From: Chloroflexi bacterium 13_1_40CM_68_21
GTDB lineage: Bacteria; Chloroflexota; Limnocylindria; P2-11E
Length of the DNA: 18,578 nucleotides
Direction: 5' to 3'
Assembly (NCBI GenBank): GCA_001917735.1
Contig: MNEO01000014.1
Coordinates: 1-18,578, forward strand
Shown in pieces: positions 1-7,089 of this stretch. The number at the start of each line of letters is the position of its first letter. The first letter of the stretch is position 1. Made by a program: the position numbers and the translations under genes. The notes beneath the pieces are model-generated. The model saw only the letters and a list, made by a program, of their open reading frames with translations, made no database searches and was not told the DNA's origin.

Positions 1-1
1 C

Positions 2-1000
2 GAGCAGCTCGCCGAGGAGGCGGGGCATACCGACGAGCTCGCCGTCCGGCGGCAGTTGTTCGGTTGGCGCGAGCTGGTGTCGACCGCGATCCCGCTCGCG
101 CTCATCGCCTTCTTCGCGCGCAATGTCGACTGGTCGCTGGCCTTCGTGACGCTCCGCAACTCGGACCCGCTCTATGTGATCGCGGCGCTCGGCGTCTATT
201 ACCTGTCGTTCCCGATCCGCGCGATCCGCTGGGCCCGCCTTCTGCGCGAGGGCGGGGTCGACATACGGGGGCGCGACCTGTTGCGCATCCTCATGCTCGG
301 CTGGTTCGTGAACTGTCTCGTCCCGGCGAAGCTCGGTGACCTGTACCGCAGCTACCTCGTGAAGCGCCGCTTCGGGATCTCGCTATCGCGCACGGTCGGC
401 GTCGTGGTCGCCGAAAGGCTCCTCGACCTCTTCGTGGTCTTTGGCCTCCTCGTCGTAGGCGGTTACGTGGCGTTCGGGCGGACCGTTCTCCCTGACCTGA
501 ACGTCGTATACGTCACCGGCGCGGCCCTGGGGGTCCTCATCGTCCTTGGCCTCGTCGGGATCTACGCGCTCGCGCCGCGGCTCGCGCGCTTCTTCCCGGC
601 CGAGTTCCGGCGGATCGGCCGCCTCTTCCGCGAAGGCGTGCTGCACAGCTTCCGCGCTCTGCCGGTCGCGGGACCGCTGACCCTGCTCGTCTGGTTCTTC
701 GAGGCCGGCCGCCTTCTCTTCGTCCTCGGCGCGCTCGGCCTCTACCTGCCGCCGTCGCAGATCGTCTTCGTCGCTGTCGCGTCGTCGCTCTTGACGACCG
801 TGCCGCTTACGCCCGCAGGCTTCGGTTTCGTCGAGATCGCGATGGTGTACGTCCTGACCGCGGGGTTCGGTCTCGCGCAGAACGAAGCCGTGGCGGTCGC
901 GGTCCTCGACCGGGCGGTGAGCGTCTTCTCCGTGATCGTCGTAGGCGGCGTCGTCTACCTGCGCACGCAGCGCTCCGAGCGGATCGGCGCGGGGCCGTGA
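2..1000 (+). CDS. LPG-synthase TM-family (UPF0104-like) membrane protein, 5' partial
   Basis: Polytopic inner-membrane protein of the lysylphosphatidylglycerol synthase TM / flippase-like family (PF03706 type), predicted to move lipid-linked precursors or to act with glycosyltransferases; the substrate cannot be read from sequence. The family signatures seen are a VPAKLGDLYRSYLVKRR stretch (the usual 'R.GE..R' loop), a following ERLLDL helix and a late PLTPAGFGFVE motif (usual 'P..PGg.G..E'), with about eight hydrophobic segments. The frame is open to the left edge. A TTG at 56 is the only in-window start, but the upstream codons (EQLAEEAGHTDELAVRRQ) look like a cytoplasmic N-terminus, so the true start is probably outside the window. 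The stop overlaps the next gene's GTG by 4 bases, heading a chain of envelope glycosyltransferase-like genes. The family is fairly sure; the function is inferred. Confidence 0.8.
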   Translation, partial: EQLAEEAGHTDELAVRRQLFGWRELVSTAIPLALIAFFARNVDWSLAFVTLRNSDPLYVIAALGVYYLSFPIRAIRWARLLREGGVDIRGRDLLRILMLGWFVNCLVPAKLGDLYRSYLVKRRFGISLSRTVGVVVAERLLDLFVVFGLLVVGGYVAFGRTVLPDLNVVYVTGAALGVLIVLGLVGIYALAPRLARFFPAEFRRIGRLFREGVLHSFRALPVAGPLTLLVWFFEAGRLLFVLGALGLYLPPSQIVFVAVASSLLTTVPLTPAGFGFVEIAMVYVLTAGFGLAQNEAVAVAVLDRAVSVFSVIVVGGVVYLRTQRSERIGAGP

Positions 1001-2499
1001 CGCGCCCGCTGATCTGGCTCTCGCTCGCGCTCCTCGCGTTCCGCCTGCTGTCGGCCGCTTTCGTGGTGATCCAACCCGGCTTCACCGACGCGTACTACTA
1101 CGTGGACGTCGCACGCCGCCTCGCGCACGGCCAGGGGCTCACGGCCGACTTCGTGTGGAACTTCATCGAGGCGCCCGGGCTCCAGCAACTGCCGGTGCCG
1201 AGCCATCGGTTCTGGATGCCCCTCGCGTCGATCGTGCAGGCCGCCGGCATCGCGACGCTCGAGCCGCTGTTGGGCACGTTCCGTTCGGCGCAGGCCGTGA
1301 TCGTCCTCGTCGCAGCTTTCGTCCCGGCAGTGACGTACGCCGCCGCACGGAACATCGGCGTGACACCGCGTGCGGCGCTCGCGGGCGCGGCGTTCGCCGG
1401 GATCGGTGGCGGCGCGTTCGCGCCCGCATGGGTGACCCTCGATTCATTCGCGATCGCGGCGGTCGTCGGAACGTGCTTCTTCATGACGTTCGCCCGAGCC
1501 GCCGACGGCGACGTCCGCGCGGGCGCACTCGCGGGAGCTCTCGTCGGTCTCCTCTTCCTCGCGCGCGCCGAGGGGTCGCTCTTCGGCGTCGCCCTCCTTG
1601 CGCTGGCCGCACGCCCGATGTCGCGCCGCGCGGGTGTCGCCGGCGCCATCGTCGCGCTCGCCGTCGGGCTCGGATGGCTCGCTCGGGGTCAGCTCCTCGG
1701 CGGATCGCCCGATCTCCTCACCCGCTCGGCGCTGCTCTTCCGGTACGAAGACTTCTTCGCGATCACCCCGACGGGTAGCGCCGACCTCGCCGCGCTCGTG
1801 ACGACACGCCTCGGGGCGCTCTGGTCCGACCTCATCGTCGCGCTCTTCGGGTTGTTCGTCTTGCTCGCGTTCCCGCTTTTCCTCGGCCTGCGCGCCGGCT
1901 GGCGACTCCCGGCGGTGCGCGCCTTCGCCGGTCTGGCCATCCTCATCTATGTCGCGGAAGGCCTGATCTGGCCGCTTCACGCGACGCGCGGCTCCTACTT
2001 CCACTCGCTCGCGGCGTTCTACCCGTTCGCCATGGCGGTCGTCGCGCTTGGCGGCGAGACCTGGCTGGCGCGACGCGACGTTGGGGCGCGGCGCCTGGCG
2101 GTGACCGGCACGCTCGCGGCGGCCATGGGCCTCGCGGTCTTCGGGCTGGCGACCTGGGACACCGCGTTCAACACGCCGTACCGCATGCGCGTCGCGGCGC
2201 TGGACGCGATCCCCGCAGGGCCCTTCTTCGCTATCGATGCGGCCGCATGGCGCTGGATCGCGGACCGTCCTGTTCTCGTGACGCCCGCGGATGGCCCGGA
2301 TCTCGGCTTCTGCCTCGCGAGCTGGTACGGCGCGAGCAGCCTGGTCCTCGAGGCCGCGCATTTCTCGGCCTACACGCCGCTCTACGAGGGCGGGACGAAC
2401 CAGTTCGCCGGGGCTCCCGTTGAGCGCGGCACGGTCCGCATCTATCCGGTGCGCGCCGACACACGTTGCCGCCTCTTCATCGGCGTCGATCAGCGGTGA
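997..2499 (+). CDS. GT39/ArnT-like GT-C membrane glycosyltransferase
   Basis: 500-residue integral membrane protein resembling the dolichyl-phosphate-mannose-type / ArnT (GT39, PMT_2) glycosyltransferases, which transfer sugars from polyprenyl-phosphate donors on the outer face of the membrane. An N-terminal membrane segment (residues about 5-25) is followed by FTDAYYYVDVARRLAHGQGL, which places an Asp (D31) and aromatic residues in the first external loop, as expected of the GT-C catalytic loop. About ten further hydrophobic segments follow, then a soluble C-terminal tail. The GTG start at 997 forms a GTGA overlap with the preceding stop, and the stop overlaps the next gene in the same way. 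The acceptor and donor cannot be inferred. The GT-C fold is likely; the exact family is less certain. Confidence 0.8.
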   Translation: MTRPLIWLSLALLAFRLLSAAFVVIQPGFTDAYYYVDVARRLAHGQGLTADFVWNFIEAPGLQQLPVPSHRFWMPLASIVQAAGIATLEPLLGTFRSAQAVIVLVAAFVPAVTYAAARNIGVTPRAALAGAAFAGIGGGAFAPAWVTLDSFAIAAVVGTCFFMTFARAADGDVRAGALAGALVGLLFLARAEGSLFGVALLALAARPMSRRAGVAGAIVALAVGLGWLARGQLLGGSPDLLTRSALLFRYEDFFAITPTGSADLAALVTTRLGALWSDLIVALFGLFVLLAFPLFLGLRAGWRLPAVRAFAGLAILIYVAEGLIWPLHATRGSYFHSLAAFYPFAMAVVALGGETWLARRDVGARRLAVTGTLAAAMGLAVFGLATWDTAFNTPYRMRVAALDAIPAGPFFAIDAAAWRWIADRPVLVTPADGPDLGFCLASWYGASSLVLEAAHFSAYTPLYEGGTNQFAGAPVERGTVRIYPVRADTRCRLFIGVDQR

Positions 2500-3860
2500 C
2501 CGCCTGGCGGATCGCGCCCCTCTTTCTCGCGGCCACCAGCTTCGCCATCGCCGTATCGCTTCCGAGCGGCGACCCGGATACCTACTGGCACCTCGCTTCC
2601 GCGAAATGGATGATCGATCACGGGCAGCTTCTGAAGATGGACGTCTTCTCGAGCACCGTGACCGGCGAGGCGTATAGCGTCGGCGAGTGGCTCGGTCAGC
2701 TGGTGCTGTACGCGGCCTACCTCGCCGGCGGATGGACCGGCATCGCGCTTCTCCGGGCCACGCTGGTGGCGATCGGCGCGTTCTTTCTGACGCGCGCGGC
2801 GCTGCGCGTCGCGCCCGCGCCGTTCGCGATCGCGATCACCGCCTTCGCGCTCGCGCTCTCGGAGATCACGTGGACGGATCGGCCGCAGCTCTTCACGTTC
2901 GCTCTTTTCCCGATGCTGTTCGAAGTTCTCATCGCCGCGCGTGCGGGCCGGACCGCCTTGCTTGCGGCCGTCCCTCCACTTCTTTTGGTGTGGACGAATC
3001 TGCACGGCGGGTACGCGCTCGGTCTGGCTCTCGTCGCCATCTTCGCCGGCGAGGCGATCCTCACGCGGCGCAAACCGCTGGCGTTCGCCGGTGCCGCCCT
3101 CTTCGGCCTTGCGGCGACGTTCATCGATCCCGGGTCCCTTGGTCTTGGCGCGGCCGCCGCGCACGCGGCGTCCCCGCCGCGGTTCATCGTCGAAGAAGCT
3201 CCTCCTGACGTCCTGCGGCCCGCTGGCTTCGTCTTCGCCATGTTCGGCCTCGCCGCGCTGGCCCTAGCCATCGCCCGGGGCGGCACGCTGCTCGACGCAC
3301 TCTTGCTCGTGCCGCTCTTCTGGCTCGGACTTTCCGCGCAGCGGCACATGCCGTACTTCGCATTTGCGGCGACTCCCTTCATCGCCGAGGGTGCCGGCGA
3401 GCTCTGGTCGCGCTGGCGACCCGCCTCGCGGTTCGCGGTGCCGCGGCCCGCGACCGCCGGCATCGGCGCGGGCCTTGCCGCGGTACTCGCCTTCAGCATC
3501 GCGACCGCCCCGTACGCGCCTGACGAATCCCGTTATCCCGTCGCCGCGCGCGATCAGCTCAAAGCGACGACCGGAAACCTTCTGAACGAATATGACTGGG
3601 GCGGCTTCCTCATATGGCGCGTCCCCGAACGTCCGGTGTTCATCGACGGCCGGCTCTTTGTGTTCCTGCCGGATGTGCTCACCGATTACGAAGAGATGGT
3701 CTTCGTGCGACCGCGCTGGCGCGAGGATCTTGATCGCTATGCGATCGGCGAGGTGCTGCTGCATCCGGACCGCCCGCTCGTCGCCGCACTCCGGGATCGG
3801 GGCTGGACCGTGCTCGCGCAGGACGCGAACGCGGTCCTCTTGCGGCGGCCGGCACGGTGA
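2496..3860 (+). CDS. GT-C-like multi-pass membrane protein, tandem paralogue A
   Basis: 454-residue membrane protein with an N-terminal helix followed by a GDPDTYWHLA loop, a TDRPQLF motif, a WTNLHGGYALGL motif inside the membrane region, and a C-terminal soluble part holding NEYDWGGFLIW and FIDGRLF. The acidic-aromatic first loop resembles GT-C glycosyltransferases, but I cannot place it in a numbered GT family; databases would probably call it hypothetical. The next gene carries the same motifs in the same order, so the two are tandem duplicates. I chose GTG at 2496, which gives the GTGA overlap used throughout this block and starts just before the first hydrophobic helix. A TTG at 2466 would add an Arg-rich tail inside the previous gene and is less likely. 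Confidence 0.72.
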   Translation: MTAWRIAPLFLAATSFAIAVSLPSGDPDTYWHLASAKWMIDHGQLLKMDVFSSTVTGEAYSVGEWLGQLVLYAAYLAGGWTGIALLRATLVAIGAFFLTRAALRVAPAPFAIAITAFALALSEITWTDRPQLFTFALFPMLFEVLIAARAGRTALLAAVPPLLLVWTNLHGGYALGLALVAIFAGEAILTRRKPLAFAGAALFGLAATFIDPGSLGLGAAAAHAASPPRFIVEEAPPDVLRPAGFVFAMFGLAALALAIARGGTLLDALLLVPLFWLGLSAQRHMPYFAFAATPFIAEGAGELWSRWRPASRFAVPRPATAGIGAGLAAVLAFSIATAPYAPDESRYPVAARDQLKATTGNLLNEYDWGGFLIWRVPERPVFIDGRLFVFLPDVLTDYEEMVFVRPRWREDLDRYAIGEVLLHPDRPLVAALRDRGWTVLAQDANAVLLRRPAR

Positions 3861-5353
3861 GAGCGTCGCTGCTCGTCCCGCTGGTCCTCGGCGGACTCGC
3901 GGCATTGGCGGCGTCGCAAACGCCGGTCTCAGACAGCGACCTCTTCTGGCACCTCGCGATCGGACGCGACGTCGCCGCTCATGGGATCGCGCGCCTCGAG
4001 ATGTACTCGTGGACGGTCGCCGGACGTCCGGTCCTCGTCGATCAGTGGCTTGGCGAGATCGTGCTGTCGGTGGCCTACGCGATCGGCTCGTGGCGCGGGA
4101 TCATCACGCTTCGCGCGATCGTGGTCGGCGCGATCGCGGCGCTCGTCGTGTGGACCGCCCTCGTGGAGCGCCCGCGCCGTCCGCTCATTGCCGTACTCGC
4201 GGCTCTACCCGCTCTGGCGCTCTCGCGCTTCGCCTGGACCGACCGGCCCGAGCTCTTCGGGCTTCTTTGCTTCACGATCCTGGTCGCGCTGTTTCGCGCG
4301 GGACGGCGTGGTGCGCTGCGCGCGTTCGCGCTGTGTCCGCCACTTCTGCTGATCTGGGCGAACCTCCACGGGTCCTACGCGCTCGGCCTCGGCCTCGCGA
4401 TCCTGGTCGGCCTCGAAAGGCTGCTTGTCGATGCTCCCCGGCGCCGGCAATACGCCGCTCTCGCGGTCGCGTGCGCGCTCGCCACGTTCGTGACACCCGC
4501 GGGCCTCGGCACCTGGACCTCATCCGGCGGCCATTTCCTGGCGCCTCCGCGCTTCGTTCAGGAGGAGGGCACCCCGGACGTCGCGACGCTGCCGGGTGCG
4601 CTGTTTTCCGTCGCGTTGCTTGCGACGCTCGGGTCGGCGCTGCTCGCGCCGCGGGCGCGCCGGCGCGACGTGCTCTTCGATATCGCGATGCTCGTCCCGG
4701 TCGCCTTCGTTTCGCTGACCGCGACGCGTCATCTCGTCTTCTTCCCGATCGCGGCCGCGCCCTTCCTTTCGAAGAGGGGACCGGATGCGGTTGCGGCGGC
4801 GTGGGAGCAGGTTCAGGCGGCGTGGTTCGTTGCGAGACGGACGAGGGGTCTCACGGCACAGCGGGAGTCGACCGTCCACACCTCGCAACGCGAGACGACG
4901 GCGCAGGTCGAAGGGACCCGCGAGCACGGGAGATCCCTCGGCCCGCTCGCGGCGGATGCGATCGCAGGTGCGATCGCACTGATCTTGCTCATCAGCGGGG
5001 CCGCGACCGCTCCGACCGAGCCCGATCTCAGTGGCTTCCCGGTCACCGCTTTGAGCCAGCTACCAGCCGGTCCCGGGCTTCTCAACCGCTACGACTGGGG
5101 CGGATTCCTCATTTGGTACGCGCCTGCAACTCCAGTGTTCGTCGACGGGAGGCTCTTTCCTTACGTCGGCGACGCGCTCGACGACTACCGGTCGGTGATC
5201 GGACTGCACCCAGGTTGGCCCGAAGTGCTCGCGCGGCGTGGCATTCGCACGGTGCTTGTCGGACCGTCGGACGCCATCGCGGTTCATGCCGCCGATCTCG
5301 GATGGCCGGTGCTCGCTCGGACCGAAAAATACGTGCTGCTGCGAGTGCCCTGA
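3857..5353 (+). CDS. GT-C-like multi-pass membrane protein, tandem paralogue B
   Basis: 498-residue paralogue of the preceding gene. It keeps the same ordered signatures: SDSDLFWHLA after the first helix, TDRPELF, WANLHGSYALGLGLA, then NRYDWGGFLIW and FVDGRLF in the C-terminal part. It is longer mainly because of a hydrophilic insertion of about 45 residues around positions 315-360 (bases about 4800-4935), rich in Arg, Thr, Gln and Glu, just before the last membrane helix. The GTG start at 3857 overlaps the previous stop by 4 bases. The role is probably membrane sugar transfer or polymer assembly by context, but no catalytic assignment is possible. The TGA at 5351 is followed in the same reading frame by the kinase coding signal. 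Confidence 0.72.
   Translation: MRASLLVPLVLGGLAALAASQTPVSDSDLFWHLAIGRDVAAHGIARLEMYSWTVAGRPVLVDQWLGEIVLSVAYAIGSWRGIITLRAIVVGAIAALVVWTALVERPRRPLIAVLAALPALALSRFAWTDRPELFGLLCFTILVALFRAGRRGALRAFALCPPLLLIWANLHGSYALGLGLAILVGLERLLVDAPRRRQYAALAVACALATFVTPAGLGTWTSSGGHFLAPPRFVQEEGTPDVATLPGALFSVALLATLGSALLAPRARRRDVLFDIAMLVPVAFVSLTATRHLVFFPIAAAPFLSKRGPDAVAAAWEQVQAAWFVARRTRGLTAQRESTVHTSQRETTAQVEGTREHGRSLGPLAADAIAGAIALILLISGAATAPTEPDLSGFPVTALSQLPAGPGLLNRYDWGGFLIWYAPATPVFVDGRLFPYVGDALDDYRSVIGLHPGWPEVLARRGIRTVLVGPSDAIAVHAADLGWPVLARTEKYVLLRVP
4829..4897. repeat. Short inverted and direct repeats inside the paralogue-B insertion
   Basis: An 8-base perfect inverted repeat, GTTGCGAG at 4829-4836 and CTCGCAAC at 4882-4889, encloses 45 bases. 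An 8-base direct repeat, GCGAGACG, lies at 4832-4839 and 4890-4897. Both fall in the hydrophilic segment that paralogue A lacks. They may mark how this segment was gained, but repeats this short can arise by chance in GC-rich DNA. Confidence 0.35.
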
Positions 5354-5452
5354 GCGATACTTCGACGCACGAAAGAGACCGCTCGCCTCGGCCGAGAGAC
5401 CGACGACCTCGATGCGCAGTTCGACGCCATCGTCGACGGGCTGCGTCGCGAT
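5354..5452 (+). other. Coding-like leader of the kinase gene without a canonical start
   Basis: From the codon after the TGA at 5351 to the GTG at 5453 the kinase frame stays open for 33 codons and looks coding. Numbering from the codon at 5354, residues L12, L19 and I26 and residues F23 and L30 fall into heptad positions, and the series continues with V37 and Y44 beyond the GTG. The only non-standard initiators in the stretch are ATA (5357), ATC (5429) and CTG (5441). A CTG at 5350 would make the usual 4-base overlap with the previous stop but lies one frame away, so it would need a single-base indel near 5383. Translation therefore probably begins upstream of 5453. Confidence 0.5.
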
Positions 5453-6388
5453 GTGCGCAAGGTGCGCCAGCAGGTCGAGCGCTACGGCAAGTCTTATCAG
5501 AAGCAGGCCGAGGAGCGCTCGCGCCAGTCCTCGGATACCGAGCTCGACGAGCCGACGCAGCGCGGCTACCGCCGGCTGAAACAGCTGCAGCTCGTCGTCC
5601 AACACATCGAGTCGAGCGCCGCGTACCTGCTCGGATCGGGGATCGATCCGTCCGCCGAGGAGCGCGAGGACGAGTCGGTCGAGGTGGCGCAGCGCGTCCT
5701 CGAGAGCCTCGAGGCCGAGCGCGAGCGCCTATATCGCGACGTGCACGACGGCCCCGCCCAGGTGCTCGCGAACGCGATCTTCGAGGTCGAGTACCTCGAG
5801 CGCATCGCCGAGCGAGCGCCCTCCGAAGTCCGGCAGACCCTTCGCACCGAGCTCGCGAACCTCAAAGGCCAGTTCCGAAGGTCCCTCGACGCCGTCCGGG
5901 GGATGATCTACGACCTGCGCCCGCCCGAGCTCACCGAGCTCGGTCTGGCCGAGGCCATGCGAAATTACGCCGCCGAGTGGGAAGCCCGCTGCGGCATCAA
6001 CGTCGCGAGCCGGCTCGACACGACGGACACGCGCCTCATCCCGATGCAGGAGCTCGCGGTGTACCGCGTCATGCAGGAGGCGCTGCAGAACGTGCACAAG
6101 CACGCCCAGGCAAGCACCGTCGGGATCGCCTGGTCACGCTCCAATGACAACTGGGTCCTCCACGTGACCGACGACGGGATGGGGTTCGACCTCGTGAAGG
6201 CCGCCCGTCACAAGAAGTCGGTCGGCCTTCTTTCCATGCGCGAGCGCGCCGAGCTCATCGGCGGCTCGCTTCAGATCCAGTCGACACCCGGCAAGGGGAC
6301 GGCGGTGACGCTGCTTCTCCCGGTCGAGAACAAAGTGGAACCGCTTCGCGCGCGTCGCGAGGACCGGTCCCGTCAGGAGCACTCATGA
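5453..6388 (+). CDS. DegS-like cytosolic sensor histidine kinase (HisKA_3 + HATPase_c)
   Basis: Soluble histidine kinase of the DegS/NarX class. Numbering from GTG 5453: an N-terminal coiled coil (about 1-95), a dimerisation/phosphotransfer domain with the H-box around H98 (DVHDGPAQ), the YDLRPPEL segment near 153-160, then an ATPase domain with N-box QEALQNVHKHA (N213), G1 box DDGMG (240-244) and G2 region GLLSMRERAELIGG with PGKGT (279-283). All catalytic motifs are present, so it should autophosphorylate. No membrane segment is visible, so like DegS it would sense a cytoplasmic cue through the coiled coil. The start is unresolved: 5453 is the first canonical codon, but coding signal continues upstream to about 5357. 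The stop overlaps the regulator's ATG (ATGA). Confidence 0.9.
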   Translation: MRKVRQQVERYGKSYQKQAEERSRQSSDTELDEPTQRGYRRLKQLQLVVQHIESSAAYLLGSGIDPSAEEREDESVEVAQRVLESLEAERERLYRDVHDGPAQVLANAIFEVEYLERIAERAPSEVRQTLRTELANLKGQFRRSLDAVRGMIYDLRPPELTELGLAEAMRNYAAEWEARCGINVASRLDTTDTRLIPMQELAVYRVMQEALQNVHKHAQASTVGIAWSRSNDNWVLHVTDDGMGFDLVKAARHKKSVGLLSMRERAELIGGSLQIQSTPGKGTAVTLLLPVENKVEPLRARREDRSRQEHS

Positions 6389-7089
6389 GCGATAGGCCCG
6401 AGCGCGCGATCCGGATCCTGCTCGCGGATGCGAGTCGCATCACGACGATGGGTATCCGACAGGTCATCGAGAAAGAGCCGGACATGGAGATCGTAGGCGT
6501 CGCGTCCGATGGCGAGGAAGCCGTGGCGAAGACCAACGAGCTCGAGCCCGATGTCCTCGTCATCGAGGTCGACCTCCCTCGTCTTTCGGGCATCAAGGCG
6601 ACGCAGCGCGTACGGCGCGAGCTGCCGGCAGTCGCGGTCGTCATCCTGACCGCGCAGGACCAAGAGCAGATCCTGTTCGAGGCGATCCGCGCCGGCGCCG
6701 CCGCGTACCTGCACAAGGATTGCGAGCCGACCGAGCTCATCGACGCCATCCGCAAGGTGCGCGGCGGCCAGTTCATCATCAACGAAAAGATCTTCAGCCG
6801 GCCGGCGGTCGCGTCGAAGGTGCTCGCCGAGTTCCGCGAGCTATCGGTGTACGGCCCCGGCTCGACCCATGTGTTCGCGCCGCTCTCGCCACGGGAGGTC
6901 CAGATCCTCGACAACATCGCGCAGGGCATGACCAACAAGGAAGTCGCCTACGCTCTGGCCATATCCGAGCAGACGGTCAAGAATCACATGTCGAGCATCC
7001 TGCGGAAGCTGTCGGTGAACGACCGGACGCAGGCCGTCGTGTACGCGATCCGTCAGGGATGGATCAAAGGACCGGAGATGGGTAATTGA
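6385..7089 (+). CDS. NarL/LuxR-type response regulator with Glu in place of the phosphoacceptor Asp
   Basis: 234-residue regulator: receiver domain (about 9-125), linker, and LuxR-type DNA-binding domain (about 165-225; LSPREVQIL, then the recognition region SEQTVKNHMSSILRKL). The receiver is unusual. The phosphoacceptor should lie four residues before the conserved Pro of the 'DxxMP' motif; here that motif reads EVDLP, so the site is E61 (codon GAG at 6565). The usual paired acidic residues after strand 1 read LLADAS, so one Asp is Ala (A16). T89 and K111 of the switch are kept. Glu can mimic phospho-Asp, so the protein may be constitutively active or controlled another way. It overlaps the kinase gene before it and the pseudokinase gene after it by 4 bases each. 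Confidence 0.9.
   Translation: MSDRPERAIRILLADASRITTMGIRQVIEKEPDMEIVGVASDGEEAVAKTNELEPDVLVIEVDLPRLSGIKATQRVRRELPAVAVVILTAQDQEQILFEAIRAGAAAYLHKDCEPTELIDAIRKVRGGQFIINEKIFSRPAVASKVLAEFRELSVYGPGSTHVFAPLSPREVQILDNIAQGMTNKEVAYALAISEQTVKNHMSSILRKLSVNDRTQAVVYAIRQGWIKGPEMGN

Noticed and set aside
1444..2361. Long minus-strand open frame opposite the GT39-like gene
   Set aside because: Highly charged shadow translation with no recognisable domain, opposite a gene with clear membrane helices and a catalytic loop.
3592..6147. An 851-codon open frame overlapping the tandem GT-C paralogue B and the kinase
   Set aside because: It is Arg/Ala/Pro-rich with no domain or membrane pattern and runs antiphase to two genes with clear motifs; long shadow frames are expected in high-GC DNA.
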